From Chryseobacterium bernardetii (GTDB lineage Bacteria; Bacteroidota; Bacteroidia; Flavobacteriales; Weeksellaceae): DNA of 64,000 nt. Both the position numbers and the translations under genes were made by a program. Positions 17,054 through 24,936 of the stretch are shown here, piece by piece. The DNA lies in NCBI RefSeq assembly GCF_003815975.1, contig NZ_CP033932.1, positions 4,135,501 through 4,199,500 on the forward strand, given 5' to 3'. The first letter of the stretch is position 1; each line of letters starts with the position of its first letter. The notes below the pieces were generated by a model. The model ran no database searches and was not told the origin of the DNA. It saw only the letters and a list, made by a program, of their open reading frames with translations.

Positions 17054-17593
17054 TTAATTTAATTGGAAATCTTTTTTAACTTGGTTCAATTTGGTCCTTA
17101 CAGACGCGTCTACCTGCTGGTCTCCTACTCTCAGGATATATCCACCTAAAATATCTTGGTTGATAATTAATTTCAAATCGAAATTTGAATTGGCATTCAC
17201 CAGGTTGGTAGATCTTAGGATCTGATCAATATTCTCTTTAGAAAGCTGAGTAGCTGTTGTAAGCGTTACTCTCTGTACACCGTTGATATCTTCAACTTTG
17301 TTGATGAATTCCTGAGCAATATTTTTTAATTGGTTTTCACGTCCGTGTTTAATAACCAATCTGATCAAATTCTGGGAAGATGCTGATAAACCTTTGAAAA
17401 TTTCGTTTGCTACCTCTATTTTCTTTTTTGCATCAATGTAAGGTGTAAGGAAGAATTTGTTCAAATCCTTAGATTCAGCCATAATCTTCACTACATCTTT
17501 CATTTCAGAAAATACGGCAGCTGTCTGACCTGATTCATTAGTGAAATCAAGTAAACCCTGTGCGTATCTTTTCGCTACTTTAGATGTAAGCAT
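17054..17593 (-). CDS. atpH: ATP synthase F1 subunit delta
   Basis: The 179-residue OSCP/delta stator subunit joining F1 to the peripheral stalk. It starts [17 protein letters not shown] and has the C-terminal [20 protein letters not shown] signature. It follows atpF with a 2-nt gap. Confidence 0.97.
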   Translation of the reverse strand: MLTSKVAKRYAQGLLDFTNESGQTAAVFSEMKDVVKIMAESKDLNKFFLTPYIDAKKKIEVANEIFKGLSASSQNLIRLVIKHGRENQLKNIAQEFINKVEDINGVQRVTLTTATQLSKENIDQILRSTNLVNANSNFDLKLIINQDILGGYILRVGDQQVDASVRTKLNQVKKDFQLN

Positions 17594-17595
17594 TC

Positions 17596-18090
17596 TTAGT
17601 TAAGGTTAGATTTGTTGATATAATTTTGAACTAATTCGTTTTGAGCTTCTGTGTTATCTAACTTTTGCTTTAAGATAGATTCTGCAATGTTTACAGATAA
17701 AGCACCGATCTGAGTTTTGATGTCTGCCATTGCAGCGTTTTTCTCAGCGTTGATAGTTTGCTTAGCCGCTTCGATAAGTTTGTCTCCTTCCGCTTTAGCA
17801 ACGTCTTTAGCTTCACCTACGATTCTGTCTTTAATTTCTCTAGCTTCTTTAAGGATAGCATCTCTTTCGATTTTAGCTTCACGAATGATTCTTTCGTTAT
17901 CAGCTTTAAGATCTTCCATCTCTTTTTTAGCCAGTTTAGCTTGGTTTAATGCATCAACAATAGAAGTTTCTCTTTCGTTAACAGCATTTACAATTGGTTT
18001 CCAAGCGAATTTAGCTAGAAGAAATAATAGGATAACAAAAGTAAGGGTCATCCAAAACAAAAGTCCAATTCCAGGTTCAATAATTCCCAT
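17596..18090 (-). CDS. atpF: ATP synthase F0 subunit B
   Basis: 164 residues. The peripheral stalk b subunit: one N-terminal membrane helix (about 6-26, LLFWMTLTFVILLFLLAKF) and a long charged coiled coil. Family features include WKPIVNAVNERE. It lies between atpE and atpH. Confidence 0.97.
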   Translation of the reverse strand: MGIIEPGIGLLFWMTLTFVILLFLLAKFAWKPIVNAVNERETSIVDALNQAKLAKKEMEDLKADNERIIREAKIERDAILKEAREIKDRIVGEAKDVAKAEGDKLIEAAKQTINAEKNAAMADIKTQIGALSVNIAESILKQKLDNTEAQNELVQNYINKSNLN

Positions 18091-18191
18091 ATCTGTAAAT
18101 TCTTTTTTTAAATGTTATTTTATGGATTGTTTTTTAAAATTCTTAGCAGCAGCCAACCGCTTTACTGCTAAGAATGTTTTTTGAGGATAGA

Positions 18192-18410
18192 TTACTTGAT
18201 GAAAGCACCAAAGATGATCGCGATAAGACCAGCACCTTCAATAAGACCAGCAGCAATAAGCATTGCTCCTTGAATCTTACCAGCTTGTTCTGGCTGTCTA
18301 GCGATAGCGTCCATTGCGTGACCACCGATTTTACCGATACCTAGACCTACACCTAGTACTGCTAAACCGATACCTACGTAAATTAATCCTGCTCCTGTTG
18401 ATAAATCCAT
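18192..18410 (-). CDS. atpE: ATP synthase F0 subunit C
   Basis: The 72-residue proteolipid of the c-ring: two membrane helices joined by the polar loop ARQPEQ (37-42). The ion-carrying carboxylate is E58 in LIEGAG. It is followed by Gly rather than Ser/Thr, which argues for proton rather than sodium coupling. Confidence 0.97.
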   Translation of the reverse strand: MDLSTGAGLIYVGIGLAVLGVGLGIGKIGGHAMDAIARQPEQAGKIQGAMLIAAGLIEGAGLIAIIFGAFIK

Positions 18411-18461
18411 AATAAATAAATTATATTAGTTAAAAAATTATTTTTAAATTCTTTCTTTTAA

Positions 18462-19589
18462 TTAGTGAGCGTGCTCTTCGTGACCGTGCTCATGTTCATG
18501 CTCTGCAACTGCAATTCCGATAAATAGTGCGGATAGTACAGTGAAGATATATGCTTGTAGTGCTGCTACCAATAATTCCAGTACTGAAACGAATAATGCT
18601 AATGGTACAGATGCAAATCCTAATAATGGAGTTTTGAAAATGAAGATCAATGAAACGATCGCCAAGATCATAATGTGTCCCGCAGTAACGTTAGCGAAAA
18701 GTCGCATCATTAAAGCGAAAGGCTTTGTAAAGATTCCGATAATCTCAATTGGAACCATAATTGGGTACAATAAGATTGGAACCGGCGGCATAAAGATATG
18801 TTTCCAGTAATCTTTATTTGCGCTGAATAGTGTAATTAATAATGTAATGATAGCTAATACAGCTGTAATTGCAATGTTACCTGTAAGGTTTGCCCCGAAA
18901 GGGAAGAAAGGAATCAATCCAAATAAGTTGTTAATCCAGATAAAGAAAAATGCAGTTAATAAATAAGGCATATATCTTTTATATTTAACAGACCCGATGT
19001 TTGGAATAGCCACTTCGTCTCTGATAAACACAATTACTGGCTCCATGAATTTTCCAATACCTTTTGGAAGTTGTGATTTTTTATAGTTTCTTGCCATTCC
19101 TATGAACACTACTGCCATAAAAATTACTGACAAGAACATTGAAGCTGCGTTTTTTGTTACTGAAAGATCAAAAAACACTTCGTTTGATTTTTGCTTTCCA
19201 CTGATGATTGAAAACAATGTAGCTTTTTCAACACCTTTAGTAGAGACTACCTGTCCGTGCTCTAAAGTATACCCATCATGTTCGTGTCCGTGAGCAATAC
19301 TACTAGAAAGAAAAGTATGCCAGCCTTCATTATCTTTGATGATAACAGGCAAAGGGATAGAAACGTGATGTTCTTCACCACTGTCATCTTTTGTAGTCCA
19401 TAAATGCCATTCATTAGAATCACCAATGTGCTCCATGATCATCGTGGTCGCATTGAAGCCTTCTTTCGCTTCTTTGTTCTCTACTTTTTCCGCTGATTTC
19501 TCTCCTTCAGATTCGTGCTGAGCAGAAGCTAAACTGCTTATAAACACAAATAAAAATGCGAAAAATAATGAAGAAATTTTTCTGTTCAT
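18462..19589 (-). CDS. atpB: ATP synthase F0 subunit A, with periplasmic N-terminal extension
   Basis: 375 residues, against about 270 in E. coli. The C-terminal 230 residues are the a subunit, with the essential Arg in ALMMRLFANVTAGH. The first 125 residues are extra: a signal-peptide-like helix ending SSLASAQ, then a Glu/His-rich region (EEHHVS, HGHEHDG). The protein ends in a His/Glu-rich tail. Bacteroidota a subunits are commonly long. It has a good promoter at 19610-19640 and heads the operon atpBEFHAG. Confidence 0.97.
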   Translation of the reverse strand: MNRKISSLFFAFLFVFISSLASAQHESEGEKSAEKVENKEAKEGFNATTMIMEHIGDSNEWHLWTTKDDSGEEHHVSIPLPVIIKDNEGWHTFLSSSIAHGHEHDGYTLEHGQVVSTKGVEKATLFSIISGKQKSNEVFFDLSVTKNAASMFLSVIFMAVVFIGMARNYKKSQLPKGIGKFMEPVIVFIRDEVAIPNIGSVKYKRYMPYLLTAFFFIWINNLFGLIPFFPFGANLTGNIAITAVLAIITLLITLFSANKDYWKHIFMPPVPILLYPIMVPIEIIGIFTKPFALMMRLFANVTAGHIMILAIVSLIFIFKTPLLGFASVPLALFVSVLELLVAALQAYIFTVLSALFIGIAVAEHEHEHGHEEHAH

Positions 19590-19609
19590 ATCTCTTTTTT
19601 AATCGTGTG

Positions 19610-19640
19610 CAAATATATCGATTTTATTAAACTTTACCAA
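19610..19640 (-). promoter_or_regulatory. Promoter of the atpBEFHAG operon
   Basis: Minus-strand TTG at 19638-19640, 20-bp spacer, TATATTTG at 19610-19617. It lies between the small membrane gene and atpB, so the ATPase operon can be transcribed independently of that gene. Confidence 0.75.
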
Positions 19641-19671
19641 TACTAAAAATTGATTTTTATCATCAAAAAAA

Positions 19672-19941
19672 TCAAGACTTATTAATGAGTTTTATTATGG
19701 GTAAATAAATAAGGAATGATGCAACAAGAAAACAGATCACTATAAAGAGAAAATTGGCTTTAGTCTTCTCTATTATGATTAAGGAAGCAATAAGCCAGAT
19801 AAGATCTTTAGAAAGGTTGATAACGAGAAATTTCATTCCCGCATCCTGTTTACCGTACAAATACTTTTTAAATATTATATATACTATTATATTAAGCAGG
19901 GATATTAATAATACTATAATGAAACTATCAAGAAAATTCAT
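19672..19941 (-). CDS. Small three-helix membrane protein upstream of atpB
   Basis: 89 residues with about three hydrophobic segments (about 5-26, 42-58, 62-84). Its position ahead of atpB is where AtpI/AtpZ-type assembly factors often lie, and Flavobacteriia have several unnamed small membrane proteins there. I see no AtpI motif, so a link to ATPase assembly is inference from position. A -7 box TATTTTTG ends 4 nt before the ATG, suggesting a leaderless mRNA or a later start. Confidence 0.7.
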   Translation of the reverse strand: MNFLDSFIIVLLISLLNIIVYIIFKKYLYGKQDAGMKFLVINLSKDLIWLIASLIIIEKTKANFLFIVICFLVASFLIYLPIIKLINKS

Positions 19942-19945
19942 GCTG

Positions 19946-19953
19946 CAAAAATA
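19946..19953 (-). promoter_or_regulatory. -7 element (TATTTTTG) of the small membrane gene
   Basis: Minus strand: TATTTTTG, then CAGC, then the ATG. A TTG lies 18 bp upstream (19972-19974), an acceptable -33 spacing. Confidence 0.6.
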
Positions 19954-19995
19954 GGATTATAATTTTTGAAACAAAAGATTTGTTATATATAAGGA

Positions 19996-20250
19996 AGGAA
20001 GCTGAAAGTGGGACGATGGAAGTTACTATTATGAAAAGCCACGATTCAGTTCATTTTATTAAAAATAATCCAGAGTACGCTTATTTTTAAAAAATATATT
20101 ATTGAAACAATCTTATTCACTTCCCTCCTATCTCAAAGACTCCCCTTTCCATCTCCCCATCAAATCTACCTGCGAAATTTATTACTATTATTCATCAAGC
20201 AGAACCTATTTGGCTTTATCGGCTGAGAAGACGTCCATCTTCCCGCTTTA
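19996..20250. repeat. Intergenic repeat family 2, copy A, with inverted ends
   Basis: The left arm AAAGTGGGACGATGGAAGT (20005-20023) matches the reverse complement of the right arm (20231-20249, AAAGCGGGAAGATGGACGT) at all but three of 19 positions. The same motif GCGGGAAGATGGA occurs at 51443-51455. This element fills most of the 394-bp gap before ffh, and no credible gene lies in it. Confidence 0.6.
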
Positions 20251-20304
20251 ATCAAAATCCTTATAATATTAAGTCTATCATACTCAGGTTTCTTAAAAAT
20301 TCCT

Positions 20305-20312
20305 TATTTTTG
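20305..20312 (+). promoter_or_regulatory. -7 element (TATTTTTG) of ffh
   Basis: TATTTTTG ends 23 nt before the ffh ATG. No TTG at the -33 distance; the upstream box is weak. Confidence 0.5.
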
Positions 20313-20335
20313 CAAACCTATAATTTACAATAAAT

Positions 20336-21697
20336 ATGTTTAATAGTTTACAGGATAAATTAGATAAGGCATTACATAATATTTCCGGACGTGGAAAAAT
20401 TACCGAAATCAATGTGGCGGAAACCGTAAAGGAAATCCGCAGAGCACTGGTAGATGCCGACGTTAACTATAAAGTTGCAAAAGATCTTACTAAAAGGGTT
20501 CAGGATAAGGCATTAGGCCAAAATGTTCTTACATCCCTTACTCCGGGACAGTTGATGACAAAAATTGTTCACGATGAATTAGTAGACCTGATGGGAGGTT
20601 CCCAGGAAGGAATTAACCTTTCCGGAAAGCCATCTGTAATTCTTATTGCAGGTCTTCAGGGTTCCGGTAAGACTACTTTCTCCGGAAAACTGGCTCATTA
20701 TTTACAAACAAAAAGAAATAAAAAACCTTTGTTGGTAGCGTGTGACGTTTACCGTCCTGCTGCAATTGACCAGCTGAAGGTATTAGGAGGACAGATTAAT
20801 GTTCCTGTTTATACTGAAGAAGGTGCTACTAACCCTTCTACGATTGCTGAAAATGCAATCAACTTTGCAAAAGCTAACAACCATGATGTAGTAATTGTGG
20901 ATACTGCAGGACGTTTAGCGATTGACGAGCAGATGATGAACGAGATCAAATCCGTACATTATTTCATCAAGCCGCAGGAAACATTATTTGTAGTGGATTC
21001 CATGACAGGTCAGGATGCCGTGAATACTGCTAAAGCATTCAATGATGCCTTGAACTTTGACGGGGTTGTCCTTACAAAACTAGATGGTGATACCAGAGGG
21101 GGTGCTGCTTTAACGATCCGTTCCGTAGTTGAAAAACCTATCAAATTTATCTCTACAGGTGAAAAAATGGAAGCCCTTGATCTTTTCTACCCTGAAAGGA
21201 TGGCAGACAGAATCCTGGGAATGGGAGACGTTGTTTCTTTAGTGGAAAGAGCTCAGGAGCAGTTTGATGAAGAAGAAGCTAAAAAACTTCACAAGAAAAT
21301 CGCTAAAAACGAGTTTGGTTTTGATGATTTCCTAAAGCAGATCAACCAGATCAAAAAGATGGGTAATATGAAAGACTTGATGGGAATGATCCCAGGTGTT
21401 GGTAAAGCCATCAAGGATGTAGAAATCAGTGATGATGCCTTTAAACATATTGAAGCCATTATCTACTCTATGACACCGGAAGAAAGAAGAAAACCTTCTA
21501 TCATCAATACGCAGAGGAAAAACAGAATTGCAAGAGGAGCAGGAAGAAAAATTGAAGATGTAAACCAATTGATGAAACAATTTGACCAAATGGGTAAAAT
21601 GATGAAGATGATGCAGGGACCTCAAGGAAAGCAGATGATGCAGATGATGAGCAAGATGCCAAATATGCCTGGAATGGGTGGAATGTTTGGAAAATAG
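20336..21697 (+). CDS. ffh: Signal recognition particle protein Ffh
   Basis: 453 residues. The SRP GTPase that binds signal sequences of membrane proteins and docks with FtsY. N domain 1-95; G domain with GLQGSGKTT at 106-114, DVYRPAA, DTAGR and TKLDGD; Met-rich M domain from about 300 ending in repeated MMQMM-type runs. Normal length. Monocistronic with a terminator at 21723-21752. Confidence 0.98.
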   Translation: MFNSLQDKLDKALHNISGRGKITEINVAETVKEIRRALVDADVNYKVAKDLTKRVQDKALGQNVLTSLTPGQLMTKIVHDELVDLMGGSQEGINLSGKPSVILIAGLQGSGKTTFSGKLAHYLQTKRNKKPLLVACDVYRPAAIDQLKVLGGQINVPVYTEEGATNPSTIAENAINFAKANNHDVVIVDTAGRLAIDEQMMNEIKSVHYFIKPQETLFVVDSMTGQDAVNTAKAFNDALNFDGVVLTKLDGDTRGGAALTIRSVVEKPIKFISTGEKMEALDLFYPERMADRILGMGDVVSLVERAQEQFDEEEAKKLHKKIAKNEFGFDDFLKQINQIKKMGNMKDLMGMIPGVGKAIKDVEISDDAFKHIEAIIYSMTPEERRKPSIINTQRKNRIARGAGRKIEDVNQLMKQFDQMGKMMKMMQGPQGKQMMQMMSKMPNMPGMGGMFGK

Positions 21698-21722
21698 TCC
21701 GGAAATAATGTAATCAGAATAT

Positions 21723-21752
21723 AAAATCCGACTCAGATTTGAGTCGGATTTT
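21723..21752. terminator. Bidirectional terminator between ffh and the barrel genes
   Basis: AAATCCGACTCA and TGAGTCGGATTT form a perfect 12-bp stem around GATT, followed by TTTG on the plus strand. It serves the convergent ends of ffh and the outer-membrane gene at 21778. Confidence 0.85.
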
Positions 21753-21777
21753 TGTTTTCTATCTTTAAACAGCTCTA

Positions 21778-22437
21778 TTATTTATCAGATTTCTGAGCTT
21801 TCCCCTTAATAAAATAAGAAAAACCAACGTTAACCCCAAAAGTCTTAACATTTGTTTTAACCTCTGTATTCATAATAGTTTCTTTACTTGAAAACTGGTC
21901 ATAGGAAATCCCTAAATTAACCCCTAAAGACGAAGTCGCCATATATGTTACTCCTCCTTTTACTTTCCATGCCAAACCATCGGTAGTAGTCTCCGTATCG
22001 CGCATCAACAAAGGATCAAGCCCTTCATTATTGATATCCTTATAAAAAGAATACTTTGTCTTATTAGATGCATACCCGATCCCAGCTCCTAAGAATGGTA
22101 CGAACTTACTGGAATTTGTAAAATAATAAGTAGCCGTAGGCATTATGGAGAACGTAGAATTGGTAGATTTAATGCCTTGATATTTAGTAGTCGTATTAAC
22201 GTACCCTAAGTCGATACCCACTGCTAATTTGTCTATAACGAAGTAACCTACAGAAGGGATAATTGAAAATGTGTTCACTTTAGGTCCGTCAACAGAATTA
22301 CCTCTGGCTTTTACAGTTGTTGTAGCGTTATTAAAACCCATACCTGTGTTCCCACTGATTACCCAGTCTCCTTTAGTCATTTGGGCATTAGAAAGCCCGA
22401 AAAGTGCTATTGCACCTGCTAATAGTAGTTTTTTCAT
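21778..22437 (-). CDS. Outer membrane beta-barrel protein (array member 1, type A)
   Basis: 219 residues. Signal peptide 1-18 (MKKLLLAGAIALFGLSNAQ), then alternating beta-strands with Gly/aromatic patterns typical of OmpA/PorT-like 8- to 10-stranded barrels (SVGYFVIDKLAVGIDLGY, FLGAGIGYASN, FGVNVGFSYF). It has a short charged tail after the last strand, unlike its neighbours. It resembles the gene at 23187 in the TVGYFV/AVG block. It starts 17 nt after the preceding barrel gene stop, so these two form an operon. Ligand unknown. Confidence 0.88.
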   Translation of the reverse strand: MKKLLLAGAIALFGLSNAQMTKGDWVISGNTGMGFNNATTTVKARGNSVDGPKVNTFSIIPSVGYFVIDKLAVGIDLGYVNTTTKYQGIKSTNSTFSIMPTATYYFTNSSKFVPFLGAGIGYASNKTKYSFYKDINNEGLDPLLMRDTETTTDGLAWKVKGGVTYMATSSLGVNLGISYDQFSSKETIMNTEVKTNVKTFGVNVGFSYFIKGKAQKSDK

Positions 22438-22454
22438 GATTATTAATTAAGTTA

Positions 22455-23105
22455 TTAAAATTTATATCCTACACCAAGTTGCAAGAAATTCATTTTTAGC
22501 TTTTCACCATCTACAGGATTCTTAATCATATTCGTCAAGCCAAAACTATAACGTGCATCTAAAAACAGTCCTTTATAAACAGTATAATCTGCCCCTAAGA
22601 ACAAACCGAACTCTGTAGATTTAAGACCATCATCAAAGTATTTTTCAAGGTATTTTTCTCCTTCATGTAGAGCTTCCTGATTTGACGGCGCTCCACTCAC
22701 CTCCATCTTCACCTTTGTATTGGTTCTAAAACTCACATATGGCCCTGCATAAAGCCCTAATTCCGGTGTTGCATAATATCTTGCTGACACAGGAATCACA
22801 ATTCTGTTAAAATTAAGTTTTTCTGTAACTTTTACACCATTAGCGCTCACAACAGCCTTACCACCAAGATTTGCATATTCAACTTCTCCCTGCAATGCAA
22901 ACTTATTATTGAATTTATGCTCAACCAATCCTCCAACATAGAAGCCGGATTTTGATTCCAGATTAGCCTTTAAGCCTTCAAATTCAAAATTATCACTGTT
23001 AGAATTCAATGTTGATAAAGCATACCCTCCTTTTACACCAAATTTAGTTTGTGCATTAAGCCCTGCAAATAAAGCAATTGCAGATGCTAATAAGATTTTT
23101 TTCAT
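22455..23105 (-). CDS. Outer membrane beta-barrel / porin family protein (member 2, type B)
   Basis: About 216 residues from MKKILLASAIALF; the frame extends to 23132, but the extra nine residues precede a standard signal peptide. Barrel repeats: TKFGVKGGYALSTL, FYVGGLVEHKF, VIPVSARYYATPELGLYAGPYV, and a C-terminal strand ending VGYKF with a terminal Phe suited to BAM recognition. It is clearly paralogous to the gene at 24937. First gene of a two-gene unit with 21778-22437. Confidence 0.88.
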   Translation of the reverse strand: MKKILLASAIALFAGLNAQTKFGVKGGYALSTLNSNSDNFEFEGLKANLESKSGFYVGGLVEHKFNNKFALQGEVEYANLGGKAVVSANGVKVTEKLNFNRIVIPVSARYYATPELGLYAGPYVSFRTNTKVKMEVSGAPSNQEALHEGEKYLEKYFDDGLKSTEFGLFLGADYTVYKGLFLDARYSFGLTNMIKNPVDGEKLKMNFLQLGVGYKF

Positions 23106-23136
23106 GATTATTATATTAAAAAATGTCCGCAAAAAT

Positions 23137-23166
23137 ACAAAAAAGCCCCGAGAATTCTCAGGGCTT
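23137..23166 (-). terminator. Terminator after barrel gene 3
   Basis: AAGCCC and GGGCTT flank the palindrome GAGAATTCTC with one C/A mismatch; a T-run follows on the minus strand. It separates the gene at 23187 from the downstream pair. Confidence 0.8.
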
Positions 23167-23186
23167 CTTTTTATATGCTTTGTTTA

Positions 23187-23849
23187 TTATTTTGCAAATA
23201 CATACTTAACTCCGAAAGTTACAGAAGATAAATTCAATCCGAATTTATAATCGTTTACTCTCTTAGCTCCGTCTACATCTAATTTGTTTGTGTTGTAACC
23301 AAACTCACCAAAAGTAGCTTCGATAGACCAGTTTTTGTTTAAGAAATAATCTAAACCTGGCTTAACGTTAACTCCGATTGAAGTATAGTTAGCTTTATCA
23401 GAAGTAGATGTTCTAGATACTGTAGAACCAGTCGTTAAAGTAGACTCGCTTTCTTGCTTGTACTGACCGAATTCCATAGGAACTTCTAATTGACCGAAGA
23501 TGTATAATTTATCAGCTAAAGTCCAGTATTTTCTTACGAATGGAGCTACTACGAATGCAGAAGTTGTATTTTTCTTTTCAGCAACCAAAGTTCCACCTCC
23601 AACAGTAGTTTCAGTAGTTACTTTAGTGTTATCGTTTTTGTAACCTACACCTAAACCTACTGCTAAGTTAGTGTTAACGAAATAACCTACAGTTGGAAGA
23701 ACTTTGAAGCTCTCGATTTTAGTATCGTTATTGTTATTTTCGTTTTGAGAATACCCTAATTGACCTGAAACGTATGTAGTACCTTTAGCAATCTGAGCAT
23801 TTGATAATCCGAAAAGTGCAACAGCACCCGCTAATAATATTTTTTTCAT
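23187..23849 (-). CDS. Outer membrane beta-barrel protein (member 3, type A)
   Basis: 220 residues. Signal peptide MKKILLAGAVALFGLSNAQ, nearly identical to member 1. Strand blocks VLPTVGYFVNTNLAVGLGVGY and FVVAPFVRKYW; the final strand is VTFGVKYVF followed by AK. Ser/Thr/Asn-rich loops near 130-150. It has its own promoter (23878-23885 with a spacer hairpin) and terminator. Confidence 0.88.
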   Translation of the reverse strand: MKKILLAGAVALFGLSNAQIAKGTTYVSGQLGYSQNENNNNDTKIESFKVLPTVGYFVNTNLAVGLGVGYKNDNTKVTTETTVGGGTLVAEKKNTTSAFVVAPFVRKYWTLADKLYIFGQLEVPMEFGQYKQESESTLTTGSTVSRTSTSDKANYTSIGVNVKPGLDYFLNKNWSIEATFGEFGYNTNKLDVDGAKRVNDYKFGLNLSSVTFGVKYVFAK

Positions 23850-23877
23850 TTTAAAAAATTTTAATACTTTCTGAGGG

Positions 23878-23899
23878 CAAATTTACAGTGGTCCCCACT
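23878..23899 (-). promoter_or_regulatory. -7 element with a short palindrome in the spacer, barrel gene 3
   Basis: Minus-strand TAAATTTG at 23878-23885. Directly upstream, AGTGG-TCC-CCACT (23887-23899) is a perfect 5-bp inverted repeat lying between the -7 and -33 positions, where an operator could act. The -33 box is weak. Confidence 0.45.
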
Positions 23900-24247
23900 A
23901 ATATTAAAATTTGTTAATGTGATTAATATCATTGTTAAAATTTAGGGCTTTACAAAAATAAATCATATAAAAGAGAGTCTTTTGTGTTTTTCACAATATT
24001 ATGAATAAAAAAATCACAATTCCTTAATCAGAGGTAAATATATTTACTTTTTAAAATTTAGCGGTTTTCGCAAAATCAGCATAATTTGAGAAAATTTAGC
24101 CCAAACAATCTTGTTAAAATGTTAAGTTTTAAGAAACCAACGGGTTAAAATTAAACAAATATTTATAATTCGGGGCCAGTTTTTATCATTCAAAGTGATA
24201 TAGAGAGCTATTGCAGCAAATATTCTATATTTTTCAGGCTTGAAATA
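23900..24247. other. A/T-rich gap between barrel genes
   Basis: No credible reading frame, RNA gene or strong repeat is visible here. It presumably holds upstream control sequence for barrel gene 3. Confidence 0.4.
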
Positions 24248-24280
24248 TAAAAGACTCCGGCCAAAGGCCGGAGTCTTTTA
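24248..24280. terminator. Strong bidirectional terminator
   Basis: TAAAAGACTCCGGCC and GGCCGGAGTCTTTTA form a perfect 15-bp stem with loop AAA. It lies 18 nt beyond the stop of barrel gene 4. Confidence 0.85.
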
Positions 24281-24298
24281 TATTATTTCAACATGTTC

Positions 24299-24796
24299 TT
24301 ATTTAATAAAGAAGTTGTAGCCCAGGTTAACAGCCCCAATATTCCAGCTGTCTCTGTACCAACCATAGTCACGTCTGTTGCTTACAGACTGGTATCCTAT
24401 GTACAATTCTCCTTTAGACATTTGGTAACCGAATTTAGGCTGTGCATAGAAACCGCCATCCATACCGTCTTTAGTAGAGATTCCGTATCCTAAGTCTAAT
24501 CCTACAAAGATAGGTGCTCCCTTGAACTTATATTTCCCTGAAACTGCTACAGGAATAAATCCGAAATCATCAAAGTTATCTTTTCCAAAGAAGTGAGAAT
24601 ACCCTGTTGCCACCCCAAGATCAAAGCCTTTAGCAATATTCCACATATAAGCACCGTCTACTCCTAGTGTAAATGAAGATACATTGCTTGCATCAGATAC
24701 GGGAACCCCAATGTGCCCACCTAATTTTAAACCTTCCTGTGCCTGAGCAGCACCTCCTAAAAGTGCAAAAGCACCTACTAATAATAGCTTTTTCAT
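24299..24796 (-). CDS. Small outer membrane beta-barrel protein (member 4, type C)
   Basis: 165 residues, shorter than its neighbours. Signal peptide ends GGAAQAQ near 20. The remainder has barrel-like strands (GVDGAYMWNIAKGFDLGVATGY, FVGLDLGYGI, YIGYQSVSNRRDYGW) and ends AVNLGYNFFIK. It does not pair clearly with types A or B. It is flanked by terminators and has a -7-like TATTTTTG at 24821-24828. Confidence 0.83.
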   Translation of the reverse strand: MKKLLLVGAFALLGGAAQAQEGLKLGGHIGVPVSDASNVSSFTLGVDGAYMWNIAKGFDLGVATGYSHFFGKDNFDDFGFIPVAVSGKYKFKGAPIFVGLDLGYGISTKDGMDGGFYAQPKFGYQMSKGELYIGYQSVSNRRDYGWYRDSWNIGAVNLGYNFFIK

Positions 24797-24883
24797 TTTT
24801 TTAGTTTAAATTTTACGTTCCAAAAATACTAATTATTTTCATCACAGGGCATATTTCTATAAAATGATATTCTTTAAAACAAA

Positions 24884-24910
24884 AAAACAGGGCCAATTAT
24901 GCCCTGTTTT
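24884..24910. terminator. Bidirectional terminator after barrel gene 5
   Basis: AAAACAGGGC and GCCCTGTTTT pair around CAATTAT, with an A-run on the left (T-run on the minus strand) and T-run on the right. Confidence 0.8.
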
Positions 24911-24936
24911 TCTATATTTTATTTTTAATCTTACGA

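Noticed and set aside
20100..20335. Possible small RNA (such as 4.5S RNA) before ffh
   Set aside because: I saw no SRP RNA core motif (GGAA tetraloop with the conserved asymmetric loops); the sequence is repeat-like and A/T-rich.
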